A DNA stretch of 64,000 nucleotides from Mesoflavibacter sp037029465 (GCF_037029465.1 NZ_JAYMEM010000005.1:62001-126000), one strand, 5' to 3'. Counted from the stretch's first letter, positions 1-9,159 are shown. The notes: generated by a model from the letters alone, not told the origin. Numbers and translations: made by a program.

Positions 1-1
1 T

Positions 2-724
2 ACCTACTGGAGACAGTTAGCTAATTTCACCTCAAAAGCTTTAAATGTTTTAATATTTCCGTTAAAATGGACCGGTATTTTATGGGTATTGCAATTAACC
101 ACAAAATTAATTGGTGGTAAAGGACATCATGGTAGTGTGTTAAGTCGCGAGGACTTTCATGCTATGACCGATATGGCGCATGAAGAAGGCGTTTTTCAAG
201 AAAACGAAAGCAAAATCATCAAAAACCTACTAACGTTTAAAGAAGTTAAAGCTAAAGACGTCATGACACCAAGAACCGTCATGAAAATAGAAAACGATAT
301 GACTACGGTAGAAGATTTTTTCAACAAAAATTTAAACCTTCGTTTTTCTCGTATTCCAATTTATACTGATGTAGAAGACAATATAAAGGGCTTAGTTCTT
401 AAAGACGAAATCTTTAAAGAAATGGCACTTGGTAACGGTAATAAAAAACTTGCCGATTTACAACGAAACATCATAATCGTCGAAAGAGATTTACCTATTC
501 CTATCTTATTTGAAAAATTGGTTGAAACCCGTAACCACATGGCTTTAGTGGTAGACGAATATGGTAGCGTAAGCGGATTAGTAACTATGGAAGACGTCAT
601 TGAAACCCTTTTAGGTCTTGAAATTATGGACGAAAGTGATAACGTTTCAGACCTTCAACATTTAGCAAGAAAAAGCTGGGAGGCACGCGCTAAAAAACTA
701 GGTATCATCGAAAACGGAAAATAA
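2..724 (+). CDS. CNNM/CBS-domain membrane protein (CorC/HlyC-like), 5' truncated by window edge
   Basis: The frame is open from base 2 with no start, so the true start lies outside the window; the first possible TTG start (base 89) falls in the middle of the conserved protein. The visible part begins with the end of a hydrophobic membrane domain (DUF21/CNNM type), followed by two CBS motifs (around VMTPRTVM and the later VVDEYGSVSGLVTMEDVIE block). Proteins of this family sit in the inner membrane and are linked to divalent-cation (Mg/Co) transport or sensing; the CBS pair binds adenosyl ligands. The chain stops about 30 residues after the second CBS motif, so the usual C-terminal CorC_HlyC transporter-associated domain is absent. 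This argues against the gliding protein GldE, which keeps that domain. The stop overlaps the next gene's ATG by one base (TAATG), so the two are probably translationally coupled. Confidence 0.85.
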   Translation, partial: TYWRQLANFTSKALNVLIFPLKWTGILWVLQLTTKLIGGKGHHGSVLSREDFHAMTDMAHEEGVFQENESKIIKNLLTFKEVKAKDVMTPRTVMKIENDMTTVEDFFNKNLNLRFSRIPIYTDVEDNIKGLVLKDEIFKEMALGNGNKKLADLQRNIIIVERDLPIPILFEKLVETRNHMALVVDEYGSVSGLVTMEDVIETLLGLEIMDESDNVSDLQHLARKSWEARAKKLGIIENGK

Positions 725-1263
725 TGGAAACCTGCTACATCAATTCACCTTTAGGAGTCACTAAAATAGAAGGTGATGAAGATGGCATAATTTCAATTTC
801 GGTATTAAATAATAATGAACTCGCCGATTATAATGAAGGCGAAACCGATAATTTGTCATTCCCACGAAAGTGGGAATCTAAAGAAAAACTAACCGATATA
901 ATTCCAGAAATCTTACAAGATTGTGTTTATCAACTTAACGAATATTTTGAAGGTAAGCGAGAATATTTCAGTTTAAAATTAAATCCGCAAGGCACAGATT
1001 TTCAACAAAAAGTTTGGAAAGCTTTGCAAACTATTCCTTACGGAACTACAACGACTTACCTTAAATTATCACAACAATTAGGCGATGTAAAAGCGATTAG
1101 AGCTGTTGCTAATGCTAATGGTAAAAATCCATTGTGGATTGTTATTCCGTGTCATCGCGTTATTGGAAGCGATGGAAGTTTAACTGGTTATGCTGGCGGT
1201 TTACACCGTAAACAATGGTTATTAGAGCACGAAAGCCCATACAAACAGCAAAGCTTATTTTAG
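724..1263 (+). CDS. ogt: methylated-DNA--protein-cysteine methyltransferase, with in-frame palindromic repeat
   Basis: This is a suicide DNA-repair enzyme that moves the alkyl group from O6-alkylguanine (or O4-alkylthymine) to its own cysteine. The active-site motif PCHRVIG is present with Cys143, preceded by the helix-turn-helix region around YGTTTTYLKLSQQLG, and the length (179 aa) fits the Ogt family. The start ATG overlaps the upstream stop. Residues 44-52 (LSFPRKWES) are encoded by a 20-nt palindrome with short flanks (bases 853-882). It sits in the poorly conserved linker of the N-terminal domain and preserves the reading frame. The enzyme should remain active, because all catalytic elements lie downstream of the insertion. 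Function is assigned from motifs; the repeat is seen directly. Confidence 0.93.
   Translation: METCYINSPLGVTKIEGDEDGIISISVLNNNELADYNEGETDNLSFPRKWESKEKLTDIIPEILQDCVYQLNEYFEGKREYFSLKLNPQGTDFQQKVWKALQTIPYGTTTTYLKLSQQLGDVKAIRAVANANGKNPLWIVIPCHRVIGSDGSLTGYAGGLHRKQWLLEHESPYKQQSLF
858..877 (+). repeat. 20-nt palindrome, copy 1 (inside ogt)
   Basis: Eight perfect base pairs (ATTCCCAC with GTGGGAAT) enclose a GAAA loop, followed by CT. The copy lies in frame in ogt codons 45-52. It shares the 8-bp stem, the GAAA loop and the trailing ATCT with the copies at 14880, 30880, 31926 and 32328. Confidence 0.9.
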
Positions 1264-1342
1264 TTTAAGAATAAGTATTCGGCTAAAAACAGAATTTACT
1301 TTCAAAGTTTTGTTATATTTATTCAACTAAATAAATCACTAA

Positions 1343-2497
1343 ATGAAATTTCTTAAAAAGACCCTAAAAGTTATCGTAATCCTTTTTGCGCTATTAATTG
1401 CAGTACTTTACATTACCGATACTGACTATTTAATAAAAGCTGTACGTACCATTTATCTTCGTGGTTATACTACAGCATTTCTTGATGATTACAAAAAATT
1501 CGACAATGCAACCATAAATATTGGTCAACCTCAACCTTGGGCAAATCATAAAAACTACAACAGCGTAGCGCCAACAGAAACCTTAGAAAAAACCAATAAA
1601 GACTTAGGCACAATAGCATATGTAATCATTAAAAATGATAGTATTTGGTTTGAAAAGTATTATGATGGTTATGATGAAAACTCAAAATCTAACTCCTTTT
1701 CTATGGCAAAAAGTTATGTCTCTGCCATGTTGGGTAAAGCCATAATGCAAGGTCATATAAAAAGTTTAGATCAGCCAGTTTGCGATTTTTTACCTGCTTT
1801 TTGTGATGAAAAAGCTTCAAAAATGACGGTTGGAGATTTATCTTCAATGAGCTCTGGTACCAATTGGGATGAAGCTTATTATTCGCCATTTTCAATCACC
1901 ACACGTGCTTATTTTGATGATGACTTAGCTAAAGTAATAAATGGTTTAAAAGTTGTAAATGAACCAGGACAAGCCTTTAAATATGCAAGTGGTGACACAC
2001 AAATGCTTGCTATGGTTATAGAAAAAGCAACAGGTAAAAAACTATACGACTATTTAGAAGAAAGTTTTTGGAAACCCTTAGGTAGCGAAAATCAAACCCT
2101 TTGGCAATTAGACAGCGAAGCACACGATTTGGTAAAAGCCTATTGCTGTATTGCAAGTAATGCTAAAGATTTTGCACGTTTAGGAAAACTATACAAAGAC
2201 CACGGAAAATGGAATGGACAACAAGTATTAGATTCGACATTTATAGCAAAATCAGTAATACCTAGATTTAAAGAAAGTCCGCAATATGGTTACGGATGGT
2301 GGCTAAAAACTATGGGCGATAAATCCTTTTTTATGATGCGCGGTCATTTAGGACAATATGTTATTGTAGAGCCAGAAGATAACGTGATTATTGTTAGGCT
2401 TGGACATAGCAAAGGACCTGGTGATGCTGTAGCTACTTTTACACCAGATATTTCAACGTATATAGAAGAAGCTTATAAAATGTTGGAGAATGAGTAA
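1343..2497 (+). CDS. serine hydrolase, beta-lactamase class C / PBP-like fold
   Basis: The protein has 384 aa. An N-terminal hydrophobic helix (about residues 9-24) probably anchors it in the inner membrane with the enzyme in the periplasm. The S-x-x-K nucleophile motif is SMAK (Ser120, Lys123); a YAS motif (YASGD) stands where class C enzymes carry Y-x-N; a GYGWW block and a final RGHLGQ segment correspond to the third motif region. Family members hydrolyse D-amino-acid peptides, esters or beta-lactams, and the substrate cannot be told from sequence. The gene starts 79 bases after ogt and overlaps the next gene by 8 bases, so it probably forms an operon with that secreted protein. A TATATTTA-like -7 element lies in the short leader. 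Confidence 0.88.
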   Translation: MKFLKKTLKVIVILFALLIAVLYITDTDYLIKAVRTIYLRGYTTAFLDDYKKFDNATINIGQPQPWANHKNYNSVAPTETLEKTNKDLGTIAYVIIKNDSIWFEKYYDGYDENSKSNSFSMAKSYVSAMLGKAIMQGHIKSLDQPVCDFLPAFCDEKASKMTVGDLSSMSSGTNWDEAYYSPFSITTRAYFDDDLAKVINGLKVVNEPGQAFKYASGDTQMLAMVIEKATGKKLYDYLEESFWKPLGSENQTLWQLDSEAHDLVKAYCCIASNAKDFARLGKLYKDHGKWNGQQVLDSTFIAKSVIPRFKESPQYGYGWWLKTMGDKSFFMMRGHLGQYVIVEPEDNVIIVRLGHSKGPGDAVATFTPDISTYIEEAYKMLENE

Positions 2498-3233
2498 AAT
2501 TTATCTTGCAGTTATATCAATTTTATCAATTATCTTCATTAATCAAAATGAAGTTAAAGAATTAAATCCTATCAGTGAAGTTATCCCTGATTTAAGTATT
2601 GAAGCTCAAAAAAACTTAGAACGATTTTATGAATTGTACTCTAAAAAGTATGGTGATGAAAAAGTAGAGTTAACAGACCAAGAAAATAAAGAGCTAGAAA
2701 AACTTTATGAGAATTATGATGAAACAACTGAAAGTGTCTGGGATATTATTGATGGCGGATGTAGCTGGTATTGTGGCGGCGGTAATTATAAAGTAATAGC
2801 ATCCTCAGAATTAAAATCCATGAAAACGTTTAGTTATGATGCAAAAAAAGCTAATGACTTAAGCTATGAAACTGCTTGGGTAGAAGGAAAAGATGATTCT
2901 GGAATAGGTGAATATCTTGAGTATCATTTTAAAAAGCATAGTCCTCCAGTAAATAAAATTTTTGTTAGTAATGGTTACATGAAAACTGAAAAAAGTTGGA
3001 AAAATAACAATAGAGTAAAAAAATTAAAACTTTACGTTAATAATAAACCATTCGCCATATTAAATCTAAAAGATAATAGATCCTCACAAGAATTTGTTTT
3101 TGATTATAATTGGAGTAAAGGAGAAAATGAAGATAATGTACTACGTTTTGAAATATTAGATATTTATAAAGGCAATAAATACAATGATACCGCAATAACA
3201 GAAATTTACTTTGACGGTACTGGTGTTCATTAA
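2490..3233 (+). CDS. secreted protein with NADase-type glycan-binding (F5/8 C-like) domain
   Basis: 247 aa. The N-terminus (residues 1-18) is a short signal or anchor sequence. A charged helical stretch (about 45-85) is followed by a Cys motif (CSWYCGGG) and then a domain beginning ASSELKS with the characteristic TAWVEGKDDSGIGEY block. This pattern is known from the discoidin-like module attached to NAD glycohydrolases and found alone in many Bacteroidota proteins. No NADase catalytic domain is present, so a carbohydrate-binding or adhesion role is inferred. It overlaps the hydrolase gene by 8 bases. Domain assignment is from memory of the block pattern; exact function unknown. Confidence 0.7.
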   Translation: MSKIYLAVISILSIIFINQNEVKELNPISEVIPDLSIEAQKNLERFYELYSKKYGDEKVELTDQENKELEKLYENYDETTESVWDIIDGGCSWYCGGGNYKVIASSELKSMKTFSYDAKKANDLSYETAWVEGKDDSGIGEYLEYHFKKHSPPVNKIFVSNGYMKTEKSWKNNNRVKKLKLYVNNKPFAILNLKDNRSSQEFVFDYNWSKGENEDNVLRFEILDIYKGNKYNDTAITEIYFDGTGVH

Positions 3234-3246
3234 ATAATTAAGTATA

Positions 3247-3960
3247 ATGATTAGCAAACTCAACCTAGAACACATATTATTTTTAGATATTGAAACGGTT
3301 CCGGAAACGCAACATTTTTCTGATTTAGATGCTACTAAGCAAGCACTTTGGGAACACAAATCGCAATACCAACGTAAAGACGATTTTACCGCAGAAGAAT
3401 TTTATGAACGTGCAGGTATCTGGGCTGAGTTTGGTAAAATTATATGTATTTCGGTTGGTTATTTTAAAATTCATGGTGATACAAGAGTGTTTAGAACAAC
3501 CTCTTTTTATGGTGAAGAACAACAACTTTTACAAGATTTTAAAAACCTGCTTACTACTCATTTTAGTCACGCAAAACATTTACTTTGTGCGCATAATGGT
3601 AAGGAATTTGACTTCCCATACATTGCTAGACGCATGATTATAAATAATATGGAATTGCCATATAAACTAAACCTTTTTGGTAAAAAACCTTGGGAAGTAC
3701 CTCATCTTGACACTTTAGAATTATGGAAGTTTGGTGACTATAAAACCTTTACTTCTCTTAAATTATTAACTAATGTTTTAGGCATACCTTCGCCAAAAGA
3801 TGATATTGATGGTAGTGAAGTTTTTAGAGTTTATTATGAAGAAAATAATATAGACAGAATTATTACCTATTGCGAAAAAGACACTATTGCTGTAGCACAA
3901 GTGTTATTGCGATTAAGAGGTGATAATTTATTAGAGGATGACGAAATACTTCATGTTTAA
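3247..3960 (+). CDS. 3'-5' exonuclease, DnaQ/PolB-like (RNase H fold)
   Basis: 237 aa. The three Exo motifs of the DEDDy group are visible: Exo I as FLDIETVP (Asp14, Glu16), Exo II around CAHNGKEFDFPYIARR, and Exo III as YCEKDTIAVAQ near the C-terminus with the Tyr and Asp spaced as in DEDDy enzymes. This matches the stand-alone predicted PolB-like exonucleases common in Bacteroidota, which act on DNA or RNA 3' ends; the substrate is unknown. It follows the secreted protein after 13 bases and converges with the metalloprotease gene across the hairpin at 4053. Confidence 0.85.
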   Translation: MISKLNLEHILFLDIETVPETQHFSDLDATKQALWEHKSQYQRKDDFTAEEFYERAGIWAEFGKIICISVGYFKIHGDTRVFRTTSFYGEEQQLLQDFKNLLTTHFSHAKHLLCAHNGKEFDFPYIARRMIINNMELPYKLNLFGKKPWEVPHLDTLELWKFGDYKTFTSLKLLTNVLGIPSPKDDIDGSEVFRVYYEENNIDRIITYCEKDTIAVAQVLLRLRGDNLLEDDEILHV

Positions 3961-3983
3961 AACCTTTATTCAAAATTAAAGTT

Positions 3984-4043
3984 GTCAGTTCGAGCGCAGT
4001 CAAGACCTAAGTTTTTTTACCTCTAGACCACATTTGAGGTGAC
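3984..4043. repeat. degenerate inverted repeat of the GTCAGTTCGAG type
   Basis: Left arm 3984-4007 begins GTCAGTTCGAGCGCAGTC; right arm 4020-4043 ends GAGGTGAC. The arms match imperfectly as inverted repeats (about 14 of 24 positions by eye). A related arm in reverse orientation (CACTCAAACTGAC) is found at 55138-55150, so this is a second small repeat family distinct from the GAAA-loop palindromes. Confidence 0.55.
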
Positions 4044-4052
4044 TGAAAATAA

Positions 4053-4084
4053 AAAAATCCAGAGCTTTCACTCTGGATTTTTCA
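4053..4084. terminator. bidirectional intrinsic terminator
   Basis: Inverted repeat AAAATCCAGAG / CTCTGGATTTT around a CTTTCA loop, with A- and T-tracts on both sides. It lies between the converging exonuclease and metalloprotease genes and can serve both. Confidence 0.85.
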
Positions 4085-4113
4085 GTTTAATGGCTGGTTG
4101 GTAAGCTGAGGGA

Positions 4114-6972
4114 TTATTCTTTTATAAATCGTTTGATTTTGGTTTTTTCACCAATATTCAATTGTAAAATATAAATACCGCTATTAAACTTAGATACATC
4201 TATGCTAGATTTGTAAGTACCTTTTAATACTGTTTGACCAAGCATATTTTTAATTTCAAAACTTTGTGCTTCAAAACCAACTAAATCTACATTAAGTGTT
4301 TGCTTAACAGGGTTAGGATATAGTTTAAACTGCTTATCAAAATCATTTGTATTAGTTACTGTGCTAGTAAATGTTTTAACATTATTCGTTAGACAGAAAT
4401 TAGTAGTTTCTGAACTTGTAAACGAACCACCAGAAGCCAATGTAGCACCAGTATCTGTGTTAGTTAACGTGTACGAACCATTTCCGTATGAGCAGCAAAT
4501 ACCATCTCCGTAAGTATCTGTAATTGTAAAGTTATAACAACCATCATCTAAACATCCAACAGGAATATTTAAAGTAGAACCATCTGCTTGTGATCCATAA
4601 GTACCACCAGATGCAACTGTTTGACCTGAGTTGTTAGTTAATGTCCAAGCTGTTTCTTCTGGATAATTATCAAAAGTAATTGATAATGTCACGTTAGAAC
4701 AACCTGCATTACCGGCACCAGAAGTAGATAAGTTAATGGCATCTACCGCCATATCACCTTGCCAAGTTGTACCTGTTACACCGTTAAAACGTAATTGAAC
4801 AGTACCACCAACATAAGCACTTAAATCTACAGTAGCTGTTTGCCAAGAATTACCTTGGTTACCTGATTGGCTCCAAACGTTAGTCCAAGTTGCTCCGTTA
4901 TTATCACTTGCTTGTAAAGCTAAACTTCCCATAGAAGTTGCGCCGTACATATGATAATCAAAACTAAAAGTTGCTTGTGACTCTGCACTTAAATCAAAAC
5001 AAGGTGAGTTTAAAATTGCTCTTTTTGTTGAGTAATTAGGTGAAGAAGACTCCATAAACACATAATATGTACCAGCACTTGCACTAGATGGTCCTGTGTT
5101 GCTAGAAGGCGTTCCGTTGGCATCAACAGTCCAGTTAAAGTCATCTGACGTTGATTGCGTCCAAGCACCTAAAGTATTTTCAAAGCTTTCAGAATAAGGG
5201 AATGCACTAATGCCTCCTGTACAAGATCCTGTTGTTGGTTGTGTAACAATTACTGTTCTTGTTACTTGTGTAGCAGCGTTTCCTGCTGAGTCACTTACAT
5301 TGTAAAATCTTGTATATGTTCCTGCTGCATTTGTATTAACAGTTCCTGTTATTACGATACTTGAAGAAATATCTCCATCTTCATTATCTGTCGCAGTTGC
5401 TCCTAATTCAGTATAAGTGTCTCCAACTTCTAAATTAATTGTAGATGCTCCTGTTAAAGTAATTACTGGTGGCGTTGTATCTGGTGTTCCTGTTATAATA
5501 TTAACCGTATAATCTTCAACTTCACCATAAGAGAATGCCTCACAAGACGTTGGAATACCGTTATATTTCATAGAAACTCTCATTCTTGTTGCTCCGTTTG
5601 TTGCAGAAGCTGGTACAGTAAAACTTCCACTAACTGGTGAGTTTTGTGTTGCTGCATTTGTCCAAACTTGCTCACCTGAATCTGTAAAATCTCCATCTTG
5701 GTTATAATCAATCCATACAGAATATCCTTCTGAATAAGTAGTTCCTGTCCAAGTTGGTGTAACAGTTACTGTATAACCAGAACCTTTAGATAAGTCTGTA
5801 GATATACTTGTAAAATCTGAATACATTTGTGCACCAGAAGCATTATCAATGCTTGCTAATTGTACTCTAGAAATATATTCGTCATTAACATTGTTCCCTT
5901 GAGAAGCACAGTATTGAGGACCTGTTTGACAAGGTGTGCAAGATCCGCCACAGTCTACACCAGTTTCATCTCCATTTTGTACACCATCGTTACATGTAGG
6001 TTGTGGAGCAGCACCGCATTTGTCAGATAAAGCAAGACTTCTTCTAACTCCACCAGCTTCTAAAACAGCACGCATACGGTTTTTTTGACCTTGTGTAAAT
6101 AGGTTCATACAAGAATCGTCTGTGTAATCCATATAGTTTTGTGGCATATCTGTAGATCCACAAGAAGATTGTCCTATTGGACAACCATAATTAGCTGTTT
6201 GATGTGTTGGTGTATCACTAACAAAATCGTTACCACAGTTAGAGTCTCCCCAAATATGTCTTAAATTAAAGTAGTGACCAACTTCGTGAGTTGTTGTTCT
6301 ACCACCATCAAAAGGTGCAGAAACATTACCAACTCGTCCAAAATAATTATACGCCATTACAACACCATCTGTAGCTGCACTTCCGCCAGGAAATTGTGCA
6401 TACCCTAAAATAGTACTTCCGCCACTTGTCATTTTTGGGACAATCCACATATTTAAATATTCACTTGTATTCCATGGGTCTACACCACCAGTAGATGATC
6501 TTTTCATATCATCACTTGTTCCCCAATCTTGTCTAGTTACTTGTTTTCTGGTAATACCTGTTGTAGCATTTCCGTTAGGATCTACAGTTACTAGACAGAA
6601 TTGAATCTCGGTATCTGCTGCTTGCGACCACGTGTTATCTGCATCTGGATTTGTTCTTCTAAAATCTTCATTTAATACGTCTAATTGAGATTGTATCTGA
6701 GCTACACTAATATTTTCGGTAGAATTTCGATACAAAACATGAACCACAACAGGTATGGTAATTATACTACCATCTACCCTATTGGTGTTACTTTGCATTT
6801 GCTGAACTTTAGTTTTAGTAAACGCCTCAATTTGAGCCATTCTTTGCTCAAGTTTAGGATCTAACTGTTTTCTGTGTTCTAAGTTTTCCATAGTTGCACA
6901 GTGACGTTGTTGTGCAAATGCAAAAACTACAAAAAACAAGCCTAAAATTGTTAAAGTAATTTTGTTTTTCAT
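4114..6972 (-). CDS. secreted M43 (pappalysin/cytophagalysin) zinc metalloprotease, type IX secretion substrate
   Basis: 952 aa. Signal peptide at residues 1-20. The catalytic domain (about 60-315) has HEVGHYFNLRH (His229, Glu230, His233, His239) and a Met-turn near NYMDYTDD; Asn236 stands where most metzincins have Gly. A Cys-rich CNDGVQNGDETG element links to a GEVED domain (about 360-495, ending GEVEDYTV), an Ig-like DUF5011 repeat (about 500-575), a MAM-like domain (about 590-755), a second Cys-containing beta domain (about 765-865) and a C-terminal sorting domain (about 880-952, LYPNP start and KIKRFIKE end) that directs export by the type IX system. It should be an extracellular or surface protein-degrading enzyme. 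It is transcribed alone, with long leader 6973-7154 shared with the divergent ABC gene. Confidence 0.92.
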   Translation of the reverse strand: MKNKITLTILGLFFVVFAFAQQRHCATMENLEHRKQLDPKLEQRMAQIEAFTKTKVQQMQSNTNRVDGSIITIPVVVHVLYRNSTENISVAQIQSQLDVLNEDFRRTNPDADNTWSQAADTEIQFCLVTVDPNGNATTGITRKQVTRQDWGTSDDMKRSSTGGVDPWNTSEYLNMWIVPKMTSGGSTILGYAQFPGGSAATDGVVMAYNYFGRVGNVSAPFDGGRTTTHEVGHYFNLRHIWGDSNCGNDFVSDTPTHQTANYGCPIGQSSCGSTDMPQNYMDYTDDSCMNLFTQGQKNRMRAVLEAGGVRRSLALSDKCGAAPQPTCNDGVQNGDETGVDCGGSCTPCQTGPQYCASQGNNVNDEYISRVQLASIDNASGAQMYSDFTSISTDLSKGSGYTVTVTPTWTGTTYSEGYSVWIDYNQDGDFTDSGEQVWTNAATQNSPVSGSFTVPASATNGATRMRVSMKYNGIPTSCEAFSYGEVEDYTVNIITGTPDTTPPVITLTGASTINLEVGDTYTELGATATDNEDGDISSSIVITGTVNTNAAGTYTRFYNVSDSAGNAATQVTRTVIVTQPTTGSCTGGISAFPYSESFENTLGAWTQSTSDDFNWTVDANGTPSSNTGPSSASAGTYYVFMESSSPNYSTKRAILNSPCFDLSAESQATFSFDYHMYGATSMGSLALQASDNNGATWTNVWSQSGNQGNSWQTATVDLSAYVGGTVQLRFNGVTGTTWQGDMAVDAINLSTSGAGNAGCSNVTLSITFDNYPEETAWTLTNNSGQTVASGGTYGSQADGSTLNIPVGCLDDGCYNFTITDTYGDGICCSYGNGSYTLTNTDTGATLASGGSFTSSETTNFCLTNNVKTFTSTVTNTNDFDKQFKLYPNPVKQTLNVDLVGFEAQSFEIKNMLGQTVLKGTYKSSIDVSKFNSGIYILQLNIGEKTKIKRFIKE

Positions 6973-7154
6973 GTGTAATGATTAATAAATTAGTTAATAA
7001 TTTGTGAAATATTTTCTGAATGTATCAATAAAACAATTAATTAAATAAGAAATACTTAACATATTCGATAAAAAACACTTAAAAAAATCTTATAAGACTT
7101 TACCTACGGTTTTAACCGTATCGCATTGAAAGAATTTGATTACTTTTACCTAAA

Positions 7155-8843
7155 ATGAGCGAAAAATTACTTCAAATAAAAAACCTTTCTATTGGTTTTA
7201 AATCTGAAAATGGATTAAAACCAATTATTAAAAATATTTCATACAACATATTTGAAAATGAAATTGTTGGTGTTGTTGGCGAATCAGGTTCTGGGAAGTC
7301 TGTTTCATCACTAGCAATAATGGGATTATTGCCAAAAAAAATAAGTCAAATTACTTCTGGAGACATCATTTTTAATACTACCGAATTAACAACACTTAAC
7401 GATAAACAATTTCAAAATATAAGAGGTAACGAGATTGCTATGATTTTTCAAGAACCTATGAGTTCTTTAAATCCATCTATGCGTTGCGGTAAACAAGTAG
7501 AAGAAATTTTATTTAAACACACATCATTAAGCAAAAAAGAAGTCAAAGCAGAAGTGATTTCACTTTTTGAAAAGGTAAAACTACCAAACCCAAATCGTGC
7601 CTATACAGCGTATCCTCATGAAATTTCTGGCGGACAAAAACAACGCGTTATGATAGCTATGGCTATTGCATGTAAACCAAAATTATTGATTGCCGACGAG
7701 CCGACAACTGCACTAGATGTTACCGTACAAAAGGATATTATTTTATTGTTGAAAGAACTTCAGCAGGACACTAAAATGAGTATTTTATTTATTACTCATG
7801 ATTTGTCTTTAATCTCTGAAATTGCACAACGTGTGTTAGTGATGTATCAAGGTGAAATTGTAGAACAAAATGAAACCGATTCTATTTTTAAACATCCACA
7901 AAACGAATATACCAAAGCACTAATCAAAGCTAGACCTTCTTTAAACGAAAGGCTTAAACGACTTCCAACCATAAAAGATGTCATGCAAAAAACGGTTTCT
8001 AAAGAAACTATTAGTGCCGAATTAAGAGCAAAAACTCACAAAGAAATTTATAGCAAAACACCGATTCTTGAAGTCATTAATTTAGAAAAAGAATACATTT
8101 CTAAATCTGGTCTTTTCTCTAAACCTGAAAGTTTTAAAGCAGTCAACAACGTTAGTTTTAAGTTATATGAAGGTGAAACTTTAGGTCTGGTTGGCGAATC
8201 TGGTTGCGGTAAATCTACCTTAGGAAATGCTATTTTATTACTTAACAGACCAACATCAGGTCACATTTTTTACAAAGGAAAGGATATTACAATTCTTAAT
8301 AAAGCTGAAGAAAAAGCATTACGTAAGGACATTCAAATTATTTTTCAAGATCCATTTGCGTCTTTAAATCCACGCTTAACCGTTGGACAAGCAATTATGG
8401 AACCTATGCAAGTACATAAGCTTTACAACTCAAAAACTGAAAGAATAGAAAAGACAATAGACATTTTAAACCGTGTTGGTTTAGATGAAAGTGCTTTTAA
8501 TCGTTATCCGCATGAGTTTTCTGGAGGACAGCGCCAGCGTATTGGTATAGCACGTACAGTTGCGCTTCAACCAAAACTAATTGTTTGTGACGAGTCTGTT
8601 TCGGCATTAGATATATCTGTACAAGCGCAAGTTTTAAATCTTCTTAATGAATTAAAAGAAAACTTTGGTTTTACCTATATTTTTATTTCTCATGATTTAG
8701 CAGTTGTTAAATATATGAGCGATCAATTATTGGTTATGAATAAAGGTAAAATAGAAGAACTAGATGATGCAGATGTTATTTATGCTTCACCTAAAAAAGA
8801 CTACACCAAAAAATTAATAGAAGCTATCCCAAAAGGATTATAA
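7155..8843 (+). CDS. fused double ABC-transporter ATPase, oligopeptide/dipeptide type (DppD-DppF-like)
   Basis: 562 aa with two complete ATPase domains. The first (about 1-270) has Walker A GESGSGKS, signature SGGQKQR and Walker B LLIADEP; the second (about 305-562) has GESGCGKST, SGGQRQR and LIVCDES. The Opp/Dpp C-terminal extension is visible after each half. It would power import of peptides (or nickel/other small solutes) together with permeases and a binding protein that are not in the window, so it acts as an orphan ATPase here. Such fused versions are typical of Bacteroidota. Upstream is the divergent metalloprotease; no strong promoter was identified. Confidence 0.92.
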   Translation: MSEKLLQIKNLSIGFKSENGLKPIIKNISYNIFENEIVGVVGESGSGKSVSSLAIMGLLPKKISQITSGDIIFNTTELTTLNDKQFQNIRGNEIAMIFQEPMSSLNPSMRCGKQVEEILFKHTSLSKKEVKAEVISLFEKVKLPNPNRAYTAYPHEISGGQKQRVMIAMAIACKPKLLIADEPTTALDVTVQKDIILLLKELQQDTKMSILFITHDLSLISEIAQRVLVMYQGEIVEQNETDSIFKHPQNEYTKALIKARPSLNERLKRLPTIKDVMQKTVSKETISAELRAKTHKEIYSKTPILEVINLEKEYISKSGLFSKPESFKAVNNVSFKLYEGETLGLVGESGCGKSTLGNAILLLNRPTSGHIFYKGKDITILNKAEEKALRKDIQIIFQDPFASLNPRLTVGQAIMEPMQVHKLYNSKTERIEKTIDILNRVGLDESAFNRYPHEFSGGQRQRIGIARTVALQPKLIVCDESVSALDISVQAQVLNLLNELKENFGFTYIFISHDLAVVKYMSDQLLVMNKGKIEELDDADVIYASPKKDYTKKLIEAIPKGL

Positions 8844-8911
8844 CATAAATAACTTTTTTGTAAGTACTAAAAGATTTTTAGTTAATCTAAATGTGTTTTT
8901 TAGAGTAACAA

Positions 8912-8978
8912 AAACTTTGCTTATGTAATTTATAGGTTGTTCAGGTAGATTTGAAGTATAATACATAAGCAAAAGTTT
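8912..8978. repeat. inverted repeat with 16-bp arms
   Basis: AAACTTTGCTTATGTA at 8912-8927 pairs with TACATAAGCAAAAGTTT at 8962-8978 (one extra A), separated by 34 bases. No tract of T follows, so it is not a simple terminator. It could be a remnant of a miniature mobile element or an RNA structure downstream of the ABC gene. Confidence 0.6.
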
Positions 8979-9061
8979 ATGGTAGATATGGGAATATCTA
9001 TTTGGTAAAATTTGGGACTGCTAATATCTAATTTATTTTCATTTAATCAGTTTAAATGTAA

Positions 9062-9107
9062 AAAAAATCGATGAAATGCATAAATTTTTAACATTTCATC
9101 GGTTTTT
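9062..9107. terminator. terminator between ABC ATPase and scoB
   Basis: CGATGAAATG (9069-9078) pairs with CATTTCATCG (9092-9101), flanked by an A-run on the left and GGTTTTT on the right. It can terminate both converging transcripts. Confidence 0.75.
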
Positions 9108-9159
9108 AGATTCTTATTTTGTGAAATTACTTACAGAAAATAATTATTAAAAGGAAGTC

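Larger units (their letters stand above)
8844..9159. other. 316-base non-coding gap with long inverted repeat and terminator
   Basis: No convincing gene in six frames; the longest open stretch (about 42 codons on the minus strand) lacks any coding signature. It holds the inverted repeat 8912-8978 and the hairpin 9062-9107. Confidence 0.6.

Noticed and set aside
2..724. Identity as gliding protein GldE
   Set aside because: The C-terminal CorC_HlyC domain is missing and gldD does not follow.
853..882. ogt considered as a pseudogene because of the inserted repeat
   Set aside because: The frame is kept, the insert is in a variable linker and PCHRVIG is intact.
4114..6972. Metalloprotease judged inactive because Asn replaces Gly in the zinc motif
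   Set aside because: The three zinc His, the Glu and the Met-turn are present, and this Asn is, from memory, usual in flavobacterial M43 proteins.
8850..8980. Open frame of about 42 codons on the minus strand in the gap after the ABC gene
   Set aside because: No start signal, no family pattern, and it spans the inverted repeat; it is best read as non-coding.
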